DNA of 64,000 nt, from contig CM060305.1 of the NCBI GenBank assembly GCA_030674185.1, positions 167,688,736 through 167,752,735 on the forward strand. Direction: 5' to 3'. Origin of the DNA: Monoplex corrugatus. Taxonomy: Eukaryota > Mollusca > Gastropoda > Littorinimorpha > Ranellidae. The notes under the pieces were generated by a model that saw only the letters and a list, made by a program, of their open reading frames with translations, did no database searches and was not told the DNA's origin. This document shows, piece after piece, positions 11,038 to 21,263 of the stretch (the first letter of the stretch is position 1; every line of letters starts with the position of its first letter). The translations under genes were made by a program, and so were the position numbers.

Positions 11038-11475
11038 GGTGGTACAGCGGTTAGCACAACGGACGACCGACTGGAAGTTTGTGGGTTCGAATTCCTTCAG
11101 TCTTGTCAAAATCATTATGCTCCTCGCCCACCCCATCCCACCCCACCCCACCCCCCATGTTCCAACGGTTTCTACCAGAGCTGCCTGTACTATACATGTA
11201 GGTTCACTGAGAAGACTGGCACTAAACAGTCGAATCTCATACTCTTCACGGATACGTTAATAAAGGGGGAGTGGAGGGGGTTTAGCTCAAATGTCCTGAC
11301 ATCACCACAGATTCTGTATGTCTCGGGCCTGGTTGACGCCAGAGATATTATGAAAGTAAGCACAGAGTGCAGCCTTGTCACGCTGTCTCAACGCAGAATA
11401 CGACTCAATAGCATCATTGTTATCATTCCTATAGTTATCATCGCCATCATCATCATCATCATCACCCATCATAGC
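11036..11475 (+). repeat. tRNA-derived SINE-C, copy 1
   Basis: The tRNA-like head has A-box-like TGGTACAGCGGTTAGC and a B-box GGTTCGAATTC. The body matches the minus copy at 62452-62818 (AGTCGAATCTCAT..CTTCACGGATACGT, then CTCGGGCCTGGTTGACGCCA). It ends in an (ATC)n tail. A C-rich insert lies just after the head. Confidence 0.8.
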
Positions 11476-11624
11476 ACTGTGAAAACTTGTCCCAGGTTCT
11501 ATGACCTTTAATGTGATGTAGGAAATGGAATGAGAATTAAAAAAAACCTGAAGGAAAAATCAATAACGTCTGGTCCTGAACAAAAATAATAACGCACTGT
11601 TGTCGGGGCCCAAAATAGTGAGAG

Positions 11625-11628
<4 letters not shown>

Positions 11629-11686
<58 letters not shown>

Positions 11687-11884
11687 GTGTGTGTGTGTGT
11701 GTGTGTGTTGTGTGTGTGTGTGGTGTGTGTGTGTATGTGTGTGTGTGTGTGTGTGTGTTATGTGTGTGTGTATGTGTGTGTGTGTGTGTGTATGTGTGTG
11801 TGTGTTGTGTGTGTATGTGTGTGTGTGTGATGTGTGTGTGTGGTGTATGTGTGTGTGTGTATGTGTGTTGTGTGTGTGTGTGTG

Positions 11885-11963
<79 letters not shown>

Positions 11964-11990
11964 GTGTGTGTGTGTTGTGTGTGTGTGGTA
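11629..11990. repeat. Long (GT)n microsatellite with interruptions
   Basis: About 360 bp of GT with recurring TT, AT and GG interruptions. The Cys/Val and His/Thr frames are artefacts. Confidence 0.97.
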
Positions 11991-12034
11991 AAGAAGGGGA
12001 AAAGAATTGGACTGATCCTTTCTTGATTCCCATC

Positions 12035-12215
12035 AGCTGTAGTGTGGCTTTGTGGTTACATGCCTGACTAGGATGCCAGAGGTACCAGGTTTGAATCCTA
12101 GTTGAAAAGGATCCCCCCCCCCCCCCCAGCTTCTCAACAGACGTTGACTGGTGGTCTGGGTACCAGTCCTTCAGATAAGAAGACGACTTATGTGCAGGAT
12201 GCATTCTGCGTTGAC
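12035..12215 (+). repeat. tRNA-derived SINE-A, copy 2 (truncated)
   Basis: Head with A-box-like TGGCTTTGTGGTTACATG and B-box-like GGTTTGAATCC, then a poly(C) tract, then GACTGGTGGTCTGGGTACCA and CAGATAAGAAGACGAC. This parallels copy 1 but stops before the CCCACGGCAACAA block. Confidence 0.65.
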
Positions 12216-12232
12216 AGGTTCAAGTTCATATC

Positions 12233-12290
12233 GCTTATAGCCCAGCCGACTACCAGAGCCATATCAGGGCTAACATCACGTAAAAACAAC
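12233..12290 (-). repeat. IR-X end fragment
   Basis: TAGCCCAGCCGACTACCAGA followed by GCCATATCAGGGCTAACA, the conserved terminal block of IR-X. Confidence 0.6.
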
Positions 12291-12545
12291 AACCCGGTTC
12301 AGGTAACAAAAAGACAACAGGTAAAACCATGCTCACCGTTAACCTTGCAAGTCTAAAATGCAATTAAAGAAAACAGATTTTGCGCAGACGAAAGATTTCA
12401 TGGCAACAAGAGTTCTCATCAAAGTCTGCAGGATAAAAAAGCTGCTTTGACGGCTAACACACATACATACAAACATACTATAAAAACAGGGAAACAAAAG
12501 ATGGAGCGTACCACAGTGACATGGACTGGATCCTCTTCCAGGTTC

Positions 12546-14069
12546 TCTCTACTCTGTCTCCCTACTCTCCTCCCATTCATCACTGACATCATCAACACTT
12601 CTCTTCAAACTGGAACTGTCCCAGATTCTTTCAAGTCTGCTATTGTTCACCCTCTCCTCAAGAAATACAATTTAGACCAAAATGAACTGAAAAATTACCG
12701 GCCTATCTCTAATCTCTCTTTCTTGTCAAAACTCATCGAAAAAGTTGTCCTCAACCAGCTGAACTCTCACCTGTCTGCCAACAATCTCCTCAATCCTTTC
12801 CAGTCAGCCTACCGCCAGTGCCATAGCACTGAAACTGCCCTGCTACACATTCTCAACAATCTCCTCCTTGCAACTGATACTGGCAAAGTCTCTCTCCTCA
12901 CACTCCTTGATCTGTCTGCAGCCTTTGATACCATTTATCATGGTATTCTCCTTTCTAGACTTCATCATACTTTTGGCATCTCTGACATTGCTCTCTCCTG
13001 GTTCACTTCATATCTATCAAACAGAAAACAAACTGTTCTCATTAATGGCACACTTACTCTCAACCTGCATACCTGACCTGTGGTGTTCCACAAGATCTGT
13101 CCTTGGCCCTGTTCTTTTCACTCTTTACACCTCCCCCCGTCTACCATCATCAACTCCCACTCTATAAAACACCACTTCTATGCTGATGACACCCAACTTC
13201 TAGACAGTGACACACCATACAATATACAGCGCCTCTTGACTCGCACCACTGAGTGTTACTCGGACATTAAGAACTGGATGACGTTCAACAAACTTCAGCT
13301 TAATGATGACAAGACAGAAGCTATCCTCATTGGCACCCGTCAGAAACTTTCTCAGCTGCCTCCTCTTTCTCTCCCATTATGTAACACATCAGTCCCAATT
13401 TCTGATTCAGCTAAAAACCTTGGTGTCTGCATTGACTCTACCCTCTCCATGAACAACTTTGTTTCTCAAACTGCCAGATCTTGCTACTATCACCTCCATC
13501 GTATAAGCCTGATCAGGAAGTATCTCTCTGTCGAAACAACTGCAAAACTCGTTCTCTCCTTCATAATGTCTCGCATTGACTATTGCAATTCACTCCTGTC
13601 TGGTCTTCCTGCCTCCACCATTCACATCCTGCAGCGCATTCAAAACAATGCTGCACGCCTTGTACTCAAAAAGAAAAAAGCTGACCACATATCTCCTCTC
13701 CTGGCACAACTTCACTGGCTCCCTGTATCAAAGCGCATACAGTACAAACTAGACACCATGTGCTACAAAAGCCTCAATAACGCAGGCCCCGATTACCTGT
13801 CAAGCCTACTTGAGATCTATGTTCCCTCACGTACCCTCCGCTCTGCCTCCGATCCTCTGACTTTTCGCTTTCCACCTATGGTCCACGAGCCTTCTCTGTT
13901 TCTGGTCCACTTTCCTGGAACAGACTTCCTCTCTCTGTCCGTCAGCAACCTACTTTTGTCTCCTTCAAGTCCGCTCTCAAAACTCCCCTTTTCTCCTCTG
14001 CATAAAATCCCCTCTGCAGCCTGTCTCCACTCGGAGGGGAATCACATTGTAATATATAATTGTATATAA
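12546..14069 (+). pseudogene. LINE reverse transcriptase, frameshifted
   Basis: Two overlapping frames (about 12546-13076 and 13080-14069) together cover an RT. Frame 1 shows LKNYRPISNLSFLSKLIEKV (RT motif 1), FQSAYR.CHSTETALL and LLTLLDLSAAFDTI (motif A with catalytic Asp). Around 13065-13130 small indels scramble motif B: GVPQ and SVLGPVLFTLYTS fall in different frames. Frame 2 carries HFYADDTQL (motif C, codons 13179-13190), WMTFNKLQLNDDKTE, NLGVCIDSTLSM, RIDYCNSLLSGLP and LHWLPVSKRIQYK. The product would catalyse target-primed reverse transcription in an intact element; this copy cannot make it. Confidence 0.85.
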
Positions 14070-14121
14070 TATGCTCTCTATAATTTTCCATTGCTTTTAT
14101 TCTTTCTCCCCATTTTAGCCG

Positions 14122-14122
14122 T

Positions 14123-14209
<87 letters not shown>

Positions 14210-14226
14210 CGTGCGTGTGTGCGTGT
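14122..14226. repeat. (GT)n tract inside LINE 3' UTR
   Basis: GT run ending in GCGTGCGTGCG. The sister LINE copy at 19243-19545 has the same kind of tract at the same place. Confidence 0.95.
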
Positions 14227-14358
14227 GTCTGTTTTAGCGCTTAGATTTGATTTTATCAAGATTTTGCGCTATACAAAATAAAGTATTGTTATTGTTATGG
14301 TTTCCATGAGAGCAGCAACCTGAATTTTATGCGAAAAAAATTCACACTAAGGGAAGAA

Positions 14359-14377
14359 ACACACACACACACACACA

Positions 14378-14452
<75 letters not shown>

Positions 14453-14453
14453 A
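14359..14453. repeat. (AC)n microsatellite
   Basis: About 95 bp of AC with one ACC interruption. Confidence 0.97.
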
Positions 14454-14509
14454 AAAACACAAAAAAATCGAATCCAATACAACCAAAGTTCTGTTACTGG
14501 ATACATGGT

Positions 14510-14990
14510 GAGTGAAAGCCAGTCAAGAAGAAGGGTTCAACATCCAATCGATTATTGTAACTCTGCTCTTTGGTTTGTCTGCTTCTTCTGTTGCATGCCT
14601 CCAGCGTATTCGGAATTCCGTCGTCCGTCTTACCCTTGGTAAAAAGAGGCATGATCTTATCACTCCCTTGCTTCACTTTCTCCATCAGTTGCCCGTTTCT
14701 CAAAGAATTTCATACAAAAATTAATATATCATGCTACAAGTGCATCAATGGTATTGCAAATATTTATATTTGTGGCCACCTCCAAATGTACACCCTGTCT
14801 GACCTCTCCGTTCTGCTTCTGTTATTACTTTTGTTTGTGTTCCTCGATACAGATATTTCACAGTCGGTCGCCGTTCTTTTTCTGCGTCTAATTCATACAA
14901 AACTGGAATGGTCTTCCCTCGTCTATTCGACAGTCACATATCCTTCCTTCAAGTCTAAACTGAAGACATATCTTTTTGTCCACTAGTAAT
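14510..14990 (+). pseudogene. CR1/L2-like LINE C-terminal fragment
   Basis: Across two frames this shows IDYCNSAL, ACLQRIRNSVVRLTLGKKRH, ITPLLHFLHQLPVSQRISYK, CYKCINGIANIY and a final FKSKLKTYLFVH, the order expected for the C-terminal region of this LINE type. It is closer in its Leu-rich middle (SDLSVLLLLLLL) to the minus copy at 59630-59930 than to the element just upstream. It has no RT core and is a dead fragment. Confidence 0.75.
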
Positions 14991-15130
14991 TTCCTCTCTA
15001 CATGCCCACACTCCCTGTGACGTGTGTTGACAGTAAACAGCGTGCGGATAACAGCACGGCATGATATTCGTTTAAATGATAACGGATTGCTGTTCACTGT
15101 GAAATGTATATATACTCCTAATCATAATTT

Positions 15131-16711
15131 AAGGGCCACTTCTTCCTTCCTCTCTAATTTTAAGTTGAAATAATTGACAATGTTTAGAATTGATTCTATG
15201 TTTTATTTCATCATTTCCACACCTGTTTTGGAAAAAGAAATTCGCACAATGACCCATTAGTGAACAGCACATGCATTTAAAGGAACATCCCCCCCTTTTC
15301 AAAAAACAGAAAGTGTCAGATTTGGCCAATCTGTTTTCAATATCGCGTGTGTCCGCCCCGAGCCTGGATGCATGCTTCACAGCGCCGATGCATCGACCCC
15401 ACAAGGGTACGGAGTGTGTCCTGAGGGATGGCCGCCCACTCGATCTGCAGGATGTCGACCAGCCTGGCCAGGGTGCCTGGTGGGGGGTGGTTGTCCCTGA
15501 TGCGCCTCCCGAGCACATCCCAGAGGTGTTCAATTGGGTTCAGGTCAGGTGAGCACGCTGGCCAGGCCATACGGACGACTTCATGCTGCTCCAGGAAGTC
15601 GGTCACAAGGCGTGCTCGATGCGCAGGTGCATTGTCGTCCTGGAAGATGGCGCCTTGACCAAGGTCCACAAGCGCAGGCAGTGCCACGGCCGCCAGAACC
15701 TCGTCCCGGTACCGGACCCCGTTCAGGATGCCGTCAATGGGGAGCAGGGGGGTCCGGGTACCACGGCTCATGCCACCCCACACCATCACCGACCCGCCGC
15801 CGTACCGGTTATGCTCTTGGACAGTGGCGTCAGCGAACCTCTCCCCTTGACGTCGCCACACCCGAGCCCGGCCATCGTTAAAGGTCAGGGTGAACCTGGA
15901 CTCATCCGAAAACAAGACCCGGGCCCACTGTTGCCTTGTCCAGGTCACGTGCTCCCTGGCCCAGGTCATGCGGCGCACTCTGTTGACCGGTGACAGCACG
16001 GGTCGGACGGCCGGTCTCCGTGACCTCAAGTTTGCCTCATGTAGCCGTCTTCTCACCGTGCTGCAGCTGATGTTAGCACCTGTTGCGTCCCTCAGCTGAC
16101 CCCTCAAGGTCACCGCAGTGGATGCCCTTTCCCTCTGGACGGAGAGGTCAAGGTAGCGGTCTTGCTGTCTTGTCATTACTCTGGGTCGACCCGTGTGACG
16201 CCTTTCCTGGACTGCTCCAGTCTCATTGAAGCGCTCCAGCAGTCTCGGGATTGTGGAATGCGACACTTCAAGTCGTCTAGCAACTTCCCGCTGCGCTAGG
16301 CCTTCATCAAGCAGAGCGAGGGCTCTCCCCCGCTGCTCATCCGTCATCCGTCGTCTTGCAAGCATGGTTAAAACGAACCAAGAACGGGTCCTTTTTATCC
16401 TCGTCTGCGGGCAACTTTGGCTGGAGTAGTGTTCAAAAAGGGCTTGCCTTGCACGTGCAAAGCGAATTTTGTCGCTACCTTGCCTGCGTCGTCAGAGAGA
16501 CCCTGCTGAAGATTCGACAATTTCGTGTGGAAATTGTCTTCCTTGGGCCGCCCATTGCAAATCGGCAAATCCCCAAACACGTGCCAAAAGGAAACTGCAA
16601 TGTTGTCTGAGCTCTTATCCATTCAGTTACGGCAACGAATTGGAGAAAAGAATAAGAGAAAATAGGTTATTTCTCCTTTCAAAAATTGACTCAAAAACGT
16701 TCCTGGCCCTT
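15131..16711 (-). mobile_element. Tc1-type DNA transposon
   Basis: A GC-rich island holding one transposase gene. Candidate ends are AAGGGCCA at 15131-15138 and its inverse TGGCCCTT at 16704-16711, giving about 1.58 kb. The inverted match is only 8 bp and no clean TA duplication is seen, so the boundaries are provisional. The body is conspicuously more GC-rich than its surroundings, which would fit recent arrival (inference). Confidence 0.6.
15337..16365 (-). CDS. Tc1-family transposase, intact 342 codons
   Basis: A cut-and-paste transposase that would bind element ends and catalyse excision and insertion at TA. Residues about 1-60 form a helix-turn-helix (ARRLEVSHSTIPRLLERFNE) ending in the GRPR-type hook (GRPRVM at 59-64). 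Residues 80-130 carry a second HTH-like region. The catalytic core follows: Asp154 in LFSDESRF, Asp244 in FQDDNAPAH, and Glu279 in SPDLNPIEHLWD, with 34 residues between the last two, the DD34E spacing of Tc1. VMVWGGMS (194-200) is also typical. The length is normal for the family (about 340) and no stop or frameshift is present. The Met start precedes a basic N-terminus. Whether it is expressed or active cannot be told. Confidence 0.93.
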   Translation of the reverse strand: MLARRRMTDEQRGRALALLDEGLAQREVARRLEVSHSTIPRLLERFNETGAVQERRHTGRPRVMTRQQDRYLDLSVQRERASTAVTLRGQLRDATGANISCSTVRRRLHEANLRSRRPAVRPVLSPVNRVRRMTWAREHVTWTRQQWARVLFSDESRFTLTFNDGRARVWRRQGERFADATVQEHNRYGGGSVMVWGGMSRGTRTPLLPIDGILNGVRYRDEVLAAVALPALVDLGQGAIFQDDNAPAHRARLVTDFLEQHEVVRMAWPACSPDLNPIEHLWDVLGRRIRDNHPPPGTLARLVDILQIEWAAIPQDTLRTLVGSMHRRCEACIQARGGHTRY

Positions 16712-16866
16712 CAATAATGACGTGTAGTATATATAGTCAGTTGAGAATCAGACAGCGACGAGTAAAGACGAAGAAGCATTGCCCTGTCTTCGGAGTTGGC
16801 TGTAGAAAGAACGAAACACTCCCCTACTGTCTTCCCTCTCCCGACTTGCGTGTGGTCTGTGCCCTG

Positions 16867-17535
16867 ACATTTGGGTCGTTGTTGGATGATTGTTCTGATG
16901 AATGATGAGTGAACTCTTGTTTTGGTCGTTGTTGGGTGATTGTTCTGGTGAATGATGAGAGTGAACTCTTGTTTTGGTTGTTGTTGGATGATTGTTCTGA
17001 TGAATGATGAGTGAACTCTTGTTTTGGTTGTTGTTGGGCGATTGTTCTGGTGAATGATGAGAGTGAACTCTTGTTTTGGTTGTTGTTGGATGATTGTTCT
17101 GATGAATGATGAGAGTGAACTCTTGTTTTGGTTGTTGTTGGGTGATTGTTCTGGTGAATGATGAGTGAACTCTTCTTTTGGTCGTTGTTGGATGATTGTT
17201 CTGGTGAATGATGAGAGAGTGAGCTCTTGTTTTGGTCGTTGTTGGATGATTGTTCTGGTGAATGATGAGTGAACTCTTGTTTTGGTCGTTGTTGGATGAT
17301 TGCTCTGGTGAATGATGAGTGAGCTCTTATTTTGGTCGTTGTTGGATGATTGTTCTGGTGAATGATGAGAGAGTGAGCTCTTGTTTTGGTCGTTGTTGGA
17401 TGATTGTTCTGGTGAATGATGAGAGTGAGTTCTTGTTTTGGTCGTTGTTGGATGATTGTTCTGGTGAATGATGAGAGTGAACTCTTGTTTTGGTCGTTGT
17501 TGGATGATTGTTCTGGTGAATGATGAATGTGAGCG
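16867..17535. repeat. Minisatellite, unit 50-54 bp
   Basis: About 13 copies of GTTTTGGTCGTTGTTGGATG / ATTGTTCTGGTGAATGATGA / GAGTGAACTCTT, with length variation from 0-2 extra GA steps. The 283-codon minus frame is a by-product: the unit happens to lack stops on that strand. Confidence 0.95.
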
Positions 17536-17547
17536 CTTTGGTTTGAT

Positions 17548-17845
17548 TCTCATAAATGTCATTACAGGCGCCTTATAAATGTCATTACAGGCGCCTTAAA
17601 ATGTCATTACAGACGCCTTATAAATGTCATTATAGGCACCTTATAAATGTCATTACAGGCGCCTTATAAATGTCATTACAGGCGCCTTATAAATGTCATT
17701 ACAGGTGCCTTATAAATGTCATTACAGGCGCCTTATAAATGTCATTACAGGCGCTTATAAATGTCATTACAGGCACCTTATAAATGTCATTACAGGCGCC
17801 TTATACATGTCATTACAGGCGCCTTATATATGTCATTATAATAAT
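17548..17845. repeat. Minisatellite, unit 23 bp
   Basis: About 12 copies of AAATGTCATTACAGGCGCC plus TTAT, with few substitutions and one or two 1-2 bp deletions. Confidence 0.95.
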
Positions 17846-18369
17846 AACAGAACGTTACAACATTCGTCTCACAAATTTGAAGCTTCAGGGTTTTATTGAA
17901 GATCTCTTCATGAGACATAATTATTCTCTCTCTCGCCTCCCCGACCCTGGCAAACAAACTGCTTTCATGTAAAAACAATGTAAGTCAGACAGACATATAA
18001 CACTATATCTGTCTTCTGTCTGAACCAGGCCACACGGCCTGTGACCAACGTTGCCCCTGCCCATGCTCGGAATCTGCTTAAACATTCATTTTCTTTCTTT
18101 CGTGTCGAAAACAGTTTGCTCTAAGTCGCTGTTAATAGACAAAAAGCGGTGAAGACTGTTTTGAAACATACGGATTTCATCAGGCTGGGACCGAAAAAAG
18201 AGGAAAAATTAAATAAACGAGCATTTCCCCAGTCTCTTAAGTAAAAATAAATTGACAGAAAGGTTCACTGCATAATGGGAAACAAAATACGGAATAGTGA
18301 CCATTTCATGATGTTATCATCTATTGAAAACTCTTCATGGAGCACAGCACTGTCTCAATCATACATTAT
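17846..18369. other. No recognisable gene
   Basis: Featureless between the 23-bp array and an RTE fragment. Confidence 0.5.
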
Positions 18370-18625
18370 TTGCTTTGCCATTCCAATTCTTATTTTGATG
18401 TCCTTGGAGCAGGTTCCGTCATCGGTTTTTACAGAAACCAGATATTTGAAATCCTTAACATTTTCTCAAGGAATTTTGTTTACTGTCATGATCGTTTTCA
18501 GTGTCTTTGCCTTTGATGTGTAGCACTTTTGTTTCCTTGGCGTTCAAGTTTAGGCCTGCCTTTCTGCCTGCTGCATCTACCCTGTACAGAATTCTTTTTA
18601 TGCTGGTAATCCTCGCTGAGTGTAC
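18370..18625 (-). pseudogene. RTE-like LINE internal fragment (minus)
   Basis: The plus-strand text parallels 32785-33015, which is the complement of the 32.3-33.8 kb LINE: both read as the antisense of the RT region between the YADD motif and the thumb (the segment with LNSKKTKVMHV and FRYLG in the better copy). The copy is diverged and broken. The 82-codon plus frame at 18275-18523 is the antisense shadow. Confidence 0.7.
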
Positions 18626-19242
18626 ATTTAAAACCAGAACGGTCGTTTCCTGGCTCCACCAATTTCAATACATAATGTAAATTGTATCCAAAATGAAATT
18701 CCACAGCATCATGATTATTATCCCATTATAATCATCATCATCACATCATTGTAAAAAAAAACTGTCTCAGATTCCCTGGTCATTAAACTGGCGTGAACAT
18801 TCGCGCAGCAAAGGAAAGTGTAAAGTCCGTTCTCACCTCCGGTCTTGGGAAATTAACAACCTGATGAGATCAAGAAGCGACAAAAGTTGTGCTAAAGTCC
18901 ATTCTTGAACAGTGAAGACGGCGACTGAACTACCGAATATTTTCCAAGCACTGCTGACATCACACAACAGGTGATACAATTTCCGGACACTGACCCTGCT
19001 AGGTCATCACACAATAGTCAGAAGACTTCTACATCAGGTCAAAAGCTAGCCACTAGCAGGACGACAACAGACGAAAACGACTTTGACACTGCCAGATCAG
19101 CATAAAATAACCCGGAGAAAACCTTTGGATGATAATTTTGGAGTTTGGGGAGATCTTTCAAAACAGAATCGCACACTCGGAATATTCCATATGCGCTCCG
19201 TCCAAATCTGCCAGAAACTGTCGGACTGACTCCCTGAGCCTG
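18626..19242. other. No recognisable gene
   Basis: Mixed sequence with a small ATC-rich patch near 18730-18745; no frame or repeat match identified. Confidence 0.5.
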
Positions 19243-19397
19243 CACCTTTTCTCCTCTGCATAAAATCCTGACCTCACTCAACCCCCTCTGCAGCCTGTCT
19301 CCACTCGGAGGGGAATCACATTGTAATATATAATTGTATATAATACGCTCTCTATAATTTTCCAGTTTTTATTCTTTCTCCCCATTTATAGCCATGC

Positions 19398-19432
<35 letters not shown>

Positions 19433-19545
19433 TGCGTGCGTGCGTGCGCGTGCGTGCGTGCGTGTGTCTGTTTCAGCGCTTAGATTTGATTTTATCAAGA
19501 TTTTGCGCTATATAAATATTGTAATTATTATTATTATTATTAAAA
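19243..19545 (+). mobile_element. CR1/L2-like LINE, 3' end only
   Basis: Nearly identical to 13983-14290: CCTTTTCTCCTCTGCATAAA, CTCCACTCGGAGGGGAATCA, a GT/GC tract at 19398-19465, GCGCTTAGATTTGATTTTAT, TTGCGCTATATAAATATTG and a (TTA)n tail. It retains a TGACCTCACTCAACCCC stretch missing from the longer copy. It contains no RT. Confidence 0.88.
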
Positions 19546-19584
19546 TCTTACGCGGTCTCAAGGTGTTAAAATGAGGAGGGTGAG

Positions 19585-19700
19585 CGCCGGGCCAAAGAAA
19601 CAGTAAGCTGACACCATCAGAATGATAGAAACGTTAAGATGGGTAGCGAACAGACCTGTTCATAATGTTGCTGGCTGGGACTGAACTCAAGAGGGCATGA
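19585..19700 (-). repeat. SINE-D, copy 1 (minus)
   Basis: Shares GACACCATCAGAATGATAGA / AACGTTAAGATGGG and GGCTGGGACTGAACTCAA with 36955-37092 and 51150-51330. On minus, GAGTTCAGTCCC reads as a B-box-like element. Confidence 0.6.
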
Positions 19701-20179
19701 AGCCAAAAACTCAAAAAGACTGCAAATGATAACGATTCACTACAGCTGTTGTAGTTCCTTTCAAATAGATGACCGACCTACATGTATACAAAGAAAGGCA
19801 ACAAGATGACAACACTGTGATTTCTTACCCCTGGAAGCTCGCTCTCTGTCTGTCCTCTTGTCTCCACCGACCAACCCTGATGACCATTCGCCTGCCGCCA
19901 CAGACACACTTTATTTGACGCTGCACGAAGTATATATTGTACACAAAAACTATAGACATTTATCAACTGACAGTGAGGAAAAGATGACTGTTGGTAGTGT
20001 TTCTCTGTGATCGTCCGCTCAAGGCAGCAGGTGGGGACAACTTGTGCTTGCCATTTTTCAGTCCAGATGATGATCCCCCTTGGTGAAAATTGTGAACAAT
20101 GACGTCAATGAGATAAGCACTGCCCCTGCTGATCACAGATAGAAATCAACTGGAGATCACACATGTTTACTCCAAGTCC
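19701..20179. other. No recognisable gene
   Basis: No frame or repeat of note. Confidence 0.5.
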
Positions 20180-20222
20180 TTCGTGTGTGTATGTGTGTGT
20201 GTGTGTGGTGTGGGGGGGTGTC

Positions 20223-20254
<32 letters not shown>

Positions 20255-20335
20255 TATGTTTGTCTCTCTGTCTCTCTCTCTCTCTCTCGGTCTCTCTCTC
20301 TGTGCGTGCGTGCGCGCGCGCGTGCACGCGTACGT
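20180..20335. repeat. Compound (GT)n/(CT)n/(GC)n microsatellite
   Basis: GT with a short G tract, then CT, then a CGCGCG-rich alternation. Confidence 0.95.
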
Positions 20336-20459
20336 GTGTCCAGGAAAATAAGACAAAGGTGTCGACAATATACAGAAGCACGTTTGCATAATCTAATCTG
20401 TTCTTTCTTTCTTTTGTCTTTCTTTCTCCCCCCCCCCCTCCACCTCTTGATGATATGAC

Positions 20460-20575
20460 AGTTGGAGCTGGCTCCTGGCTTTCTTAAGAAAGAAAATGTT
20501 AAACTTTATAAAGCCTGAACTGGCTCCTGATTTTAATGAAGAAAAACTTTAAACTCTATAAAACTTGAACGAATA
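20460..20575. repeat. Diverged tandem duplication of about 55 bp
   Basis: GGAGCTGGCTCCTGG...GAAAATGTTAAACTTTATAAAG is followed by ACTGGCTCCTGA...AAACTTTAAACTCTATAAAA. Confidence 0.6.
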
Positions 20576-20825
20576 CAAACAGCTGAAGTATAGTGACACA
20601 CATTCTGTTTAATATAAAGCTTGTTTCCATTTTGTCATCGTTCAGTTCTGAATACTTATTCAAGAGGTCTTGAGCAAAGAATGACACCATGCCATTCAAT
20701 TATTCTGACGAATACATGAACGGAAAATATGTGAGGTTTTGATCAAAGATGGACAAAGTGGTTTGATTGCTTATGTTTGTGAGACCGTAACAGAGTTGGA
20801 CTCTGTATTTTCTGCTGCTTTGTTT

Positions 20826-20896
20826 CTAATGGTCCATTAACTCACTTGATTAGAGCACTACTATGTAAGTCATAAGTCTCGGGTGCGACCCTCGGA
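20826..20896 (+). repeat. tRNA-like sequence (SINE head or tRNA relic)
   Basis: The 5' GGTCCAT pairs with the 3' ATGGGCC as a 7-bp acceptor stem. Between them are a D-arm-like ACTCACTTGATTAGAGC, a loop with TGT at the anticodon position, and a T-arm-like CTCGGGTGCGACCCTCGG. The residue before the anticodon is A rather than T, and the T loop lacks TTCGA, so it is not a functional tRNA. Confidence 0.55.
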
Positions 20897-21139
20897 TGGG
20901 CCAGTTTTTAGGGGGAGGGGGGAGAGAAGGGGGTGCTTCTTTTTATAAATTTTTTTTAACGGAGCTGTGAACTCAGGATCTGCATCTCGAGTTCAATCCT
21001 AGTCGCAAAATAAAAAAAAATTGACAAGTTCGCTGTCCGTCTTAATCCTTCAATTATTCTGGTTATGTCAGCTGACTGTTTCATGCGTCCCTCTCTTTGC
21101 CCCTCCCTCTGCCTATTTCAAGACGTAGCCAGTGCATAG

Positions 21140-21245
21140 GGTTCTGCACAAGAAGTGTGCTAGATGACTGCTGACAGATTTTGGTGGAGCGCATATGGAA
21201 CTATCCGAGTGCAATAAACCCATCCTAAACAAATTCCAAATTTCT
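21140..21245 (+). repeat. Interspersed repeat IR-R3, copy 2
   Basis: TTTTGGTGGAGCGCATATGG, CCGAGTGCAATAAACCC and AACAAATTCCAAAT match copies at 1640 and 61670. It lies directly before the giant 43-bp array. Confidence 0.6.
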
Positions 21246-21263
21246 GCTGGTTGGCTGTCATAG

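Larger units (their letters stand above)
12530..14298 (+). mobile_element. CR1/L2-like LINE, 5'-truncated, with 3' UTR
   Basis: The 3' two-thirds of a non-LTR retrotransposon: RT domain, C-terminal region, then a 3' UTR with CTCCACTCGGAGGGGAATCA, a (GT)n tract at 14122-14226, and the terminal GCGCTTAGATTTGATTTTAT / TTGCGCTATAC block ending in TTATTG repeats. The endonuclease and any ORF1 are absent. A 3'-only copy of the same family is at 19243-19545, and a related minus copy occupies 58795-59930. A GCGCTATA-type 3' end is familiar from CR1/L2 group elements (established knowledge); the clade call is inference. Confidence 0.8.

Noticed and set aside
15583..15993. Plus-strand frames of 93-136 codons across the Tc1 gene
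   Set aside because: Antisense shadows of the 342-codon transposase in GC-rich DNA.
16711..17562. 283-codon minus frame with Gln/Thr-rich repeats
   Set aside because: Produced by the 50-54 bp minisatellite; its unit length varies by 2 bp steps.
18275..18523. 82-codon plus frame with hydrophobic segments
   Set aside because: Antisense of an RTE-like RT fragment; matches the antisense of 32785-33060.
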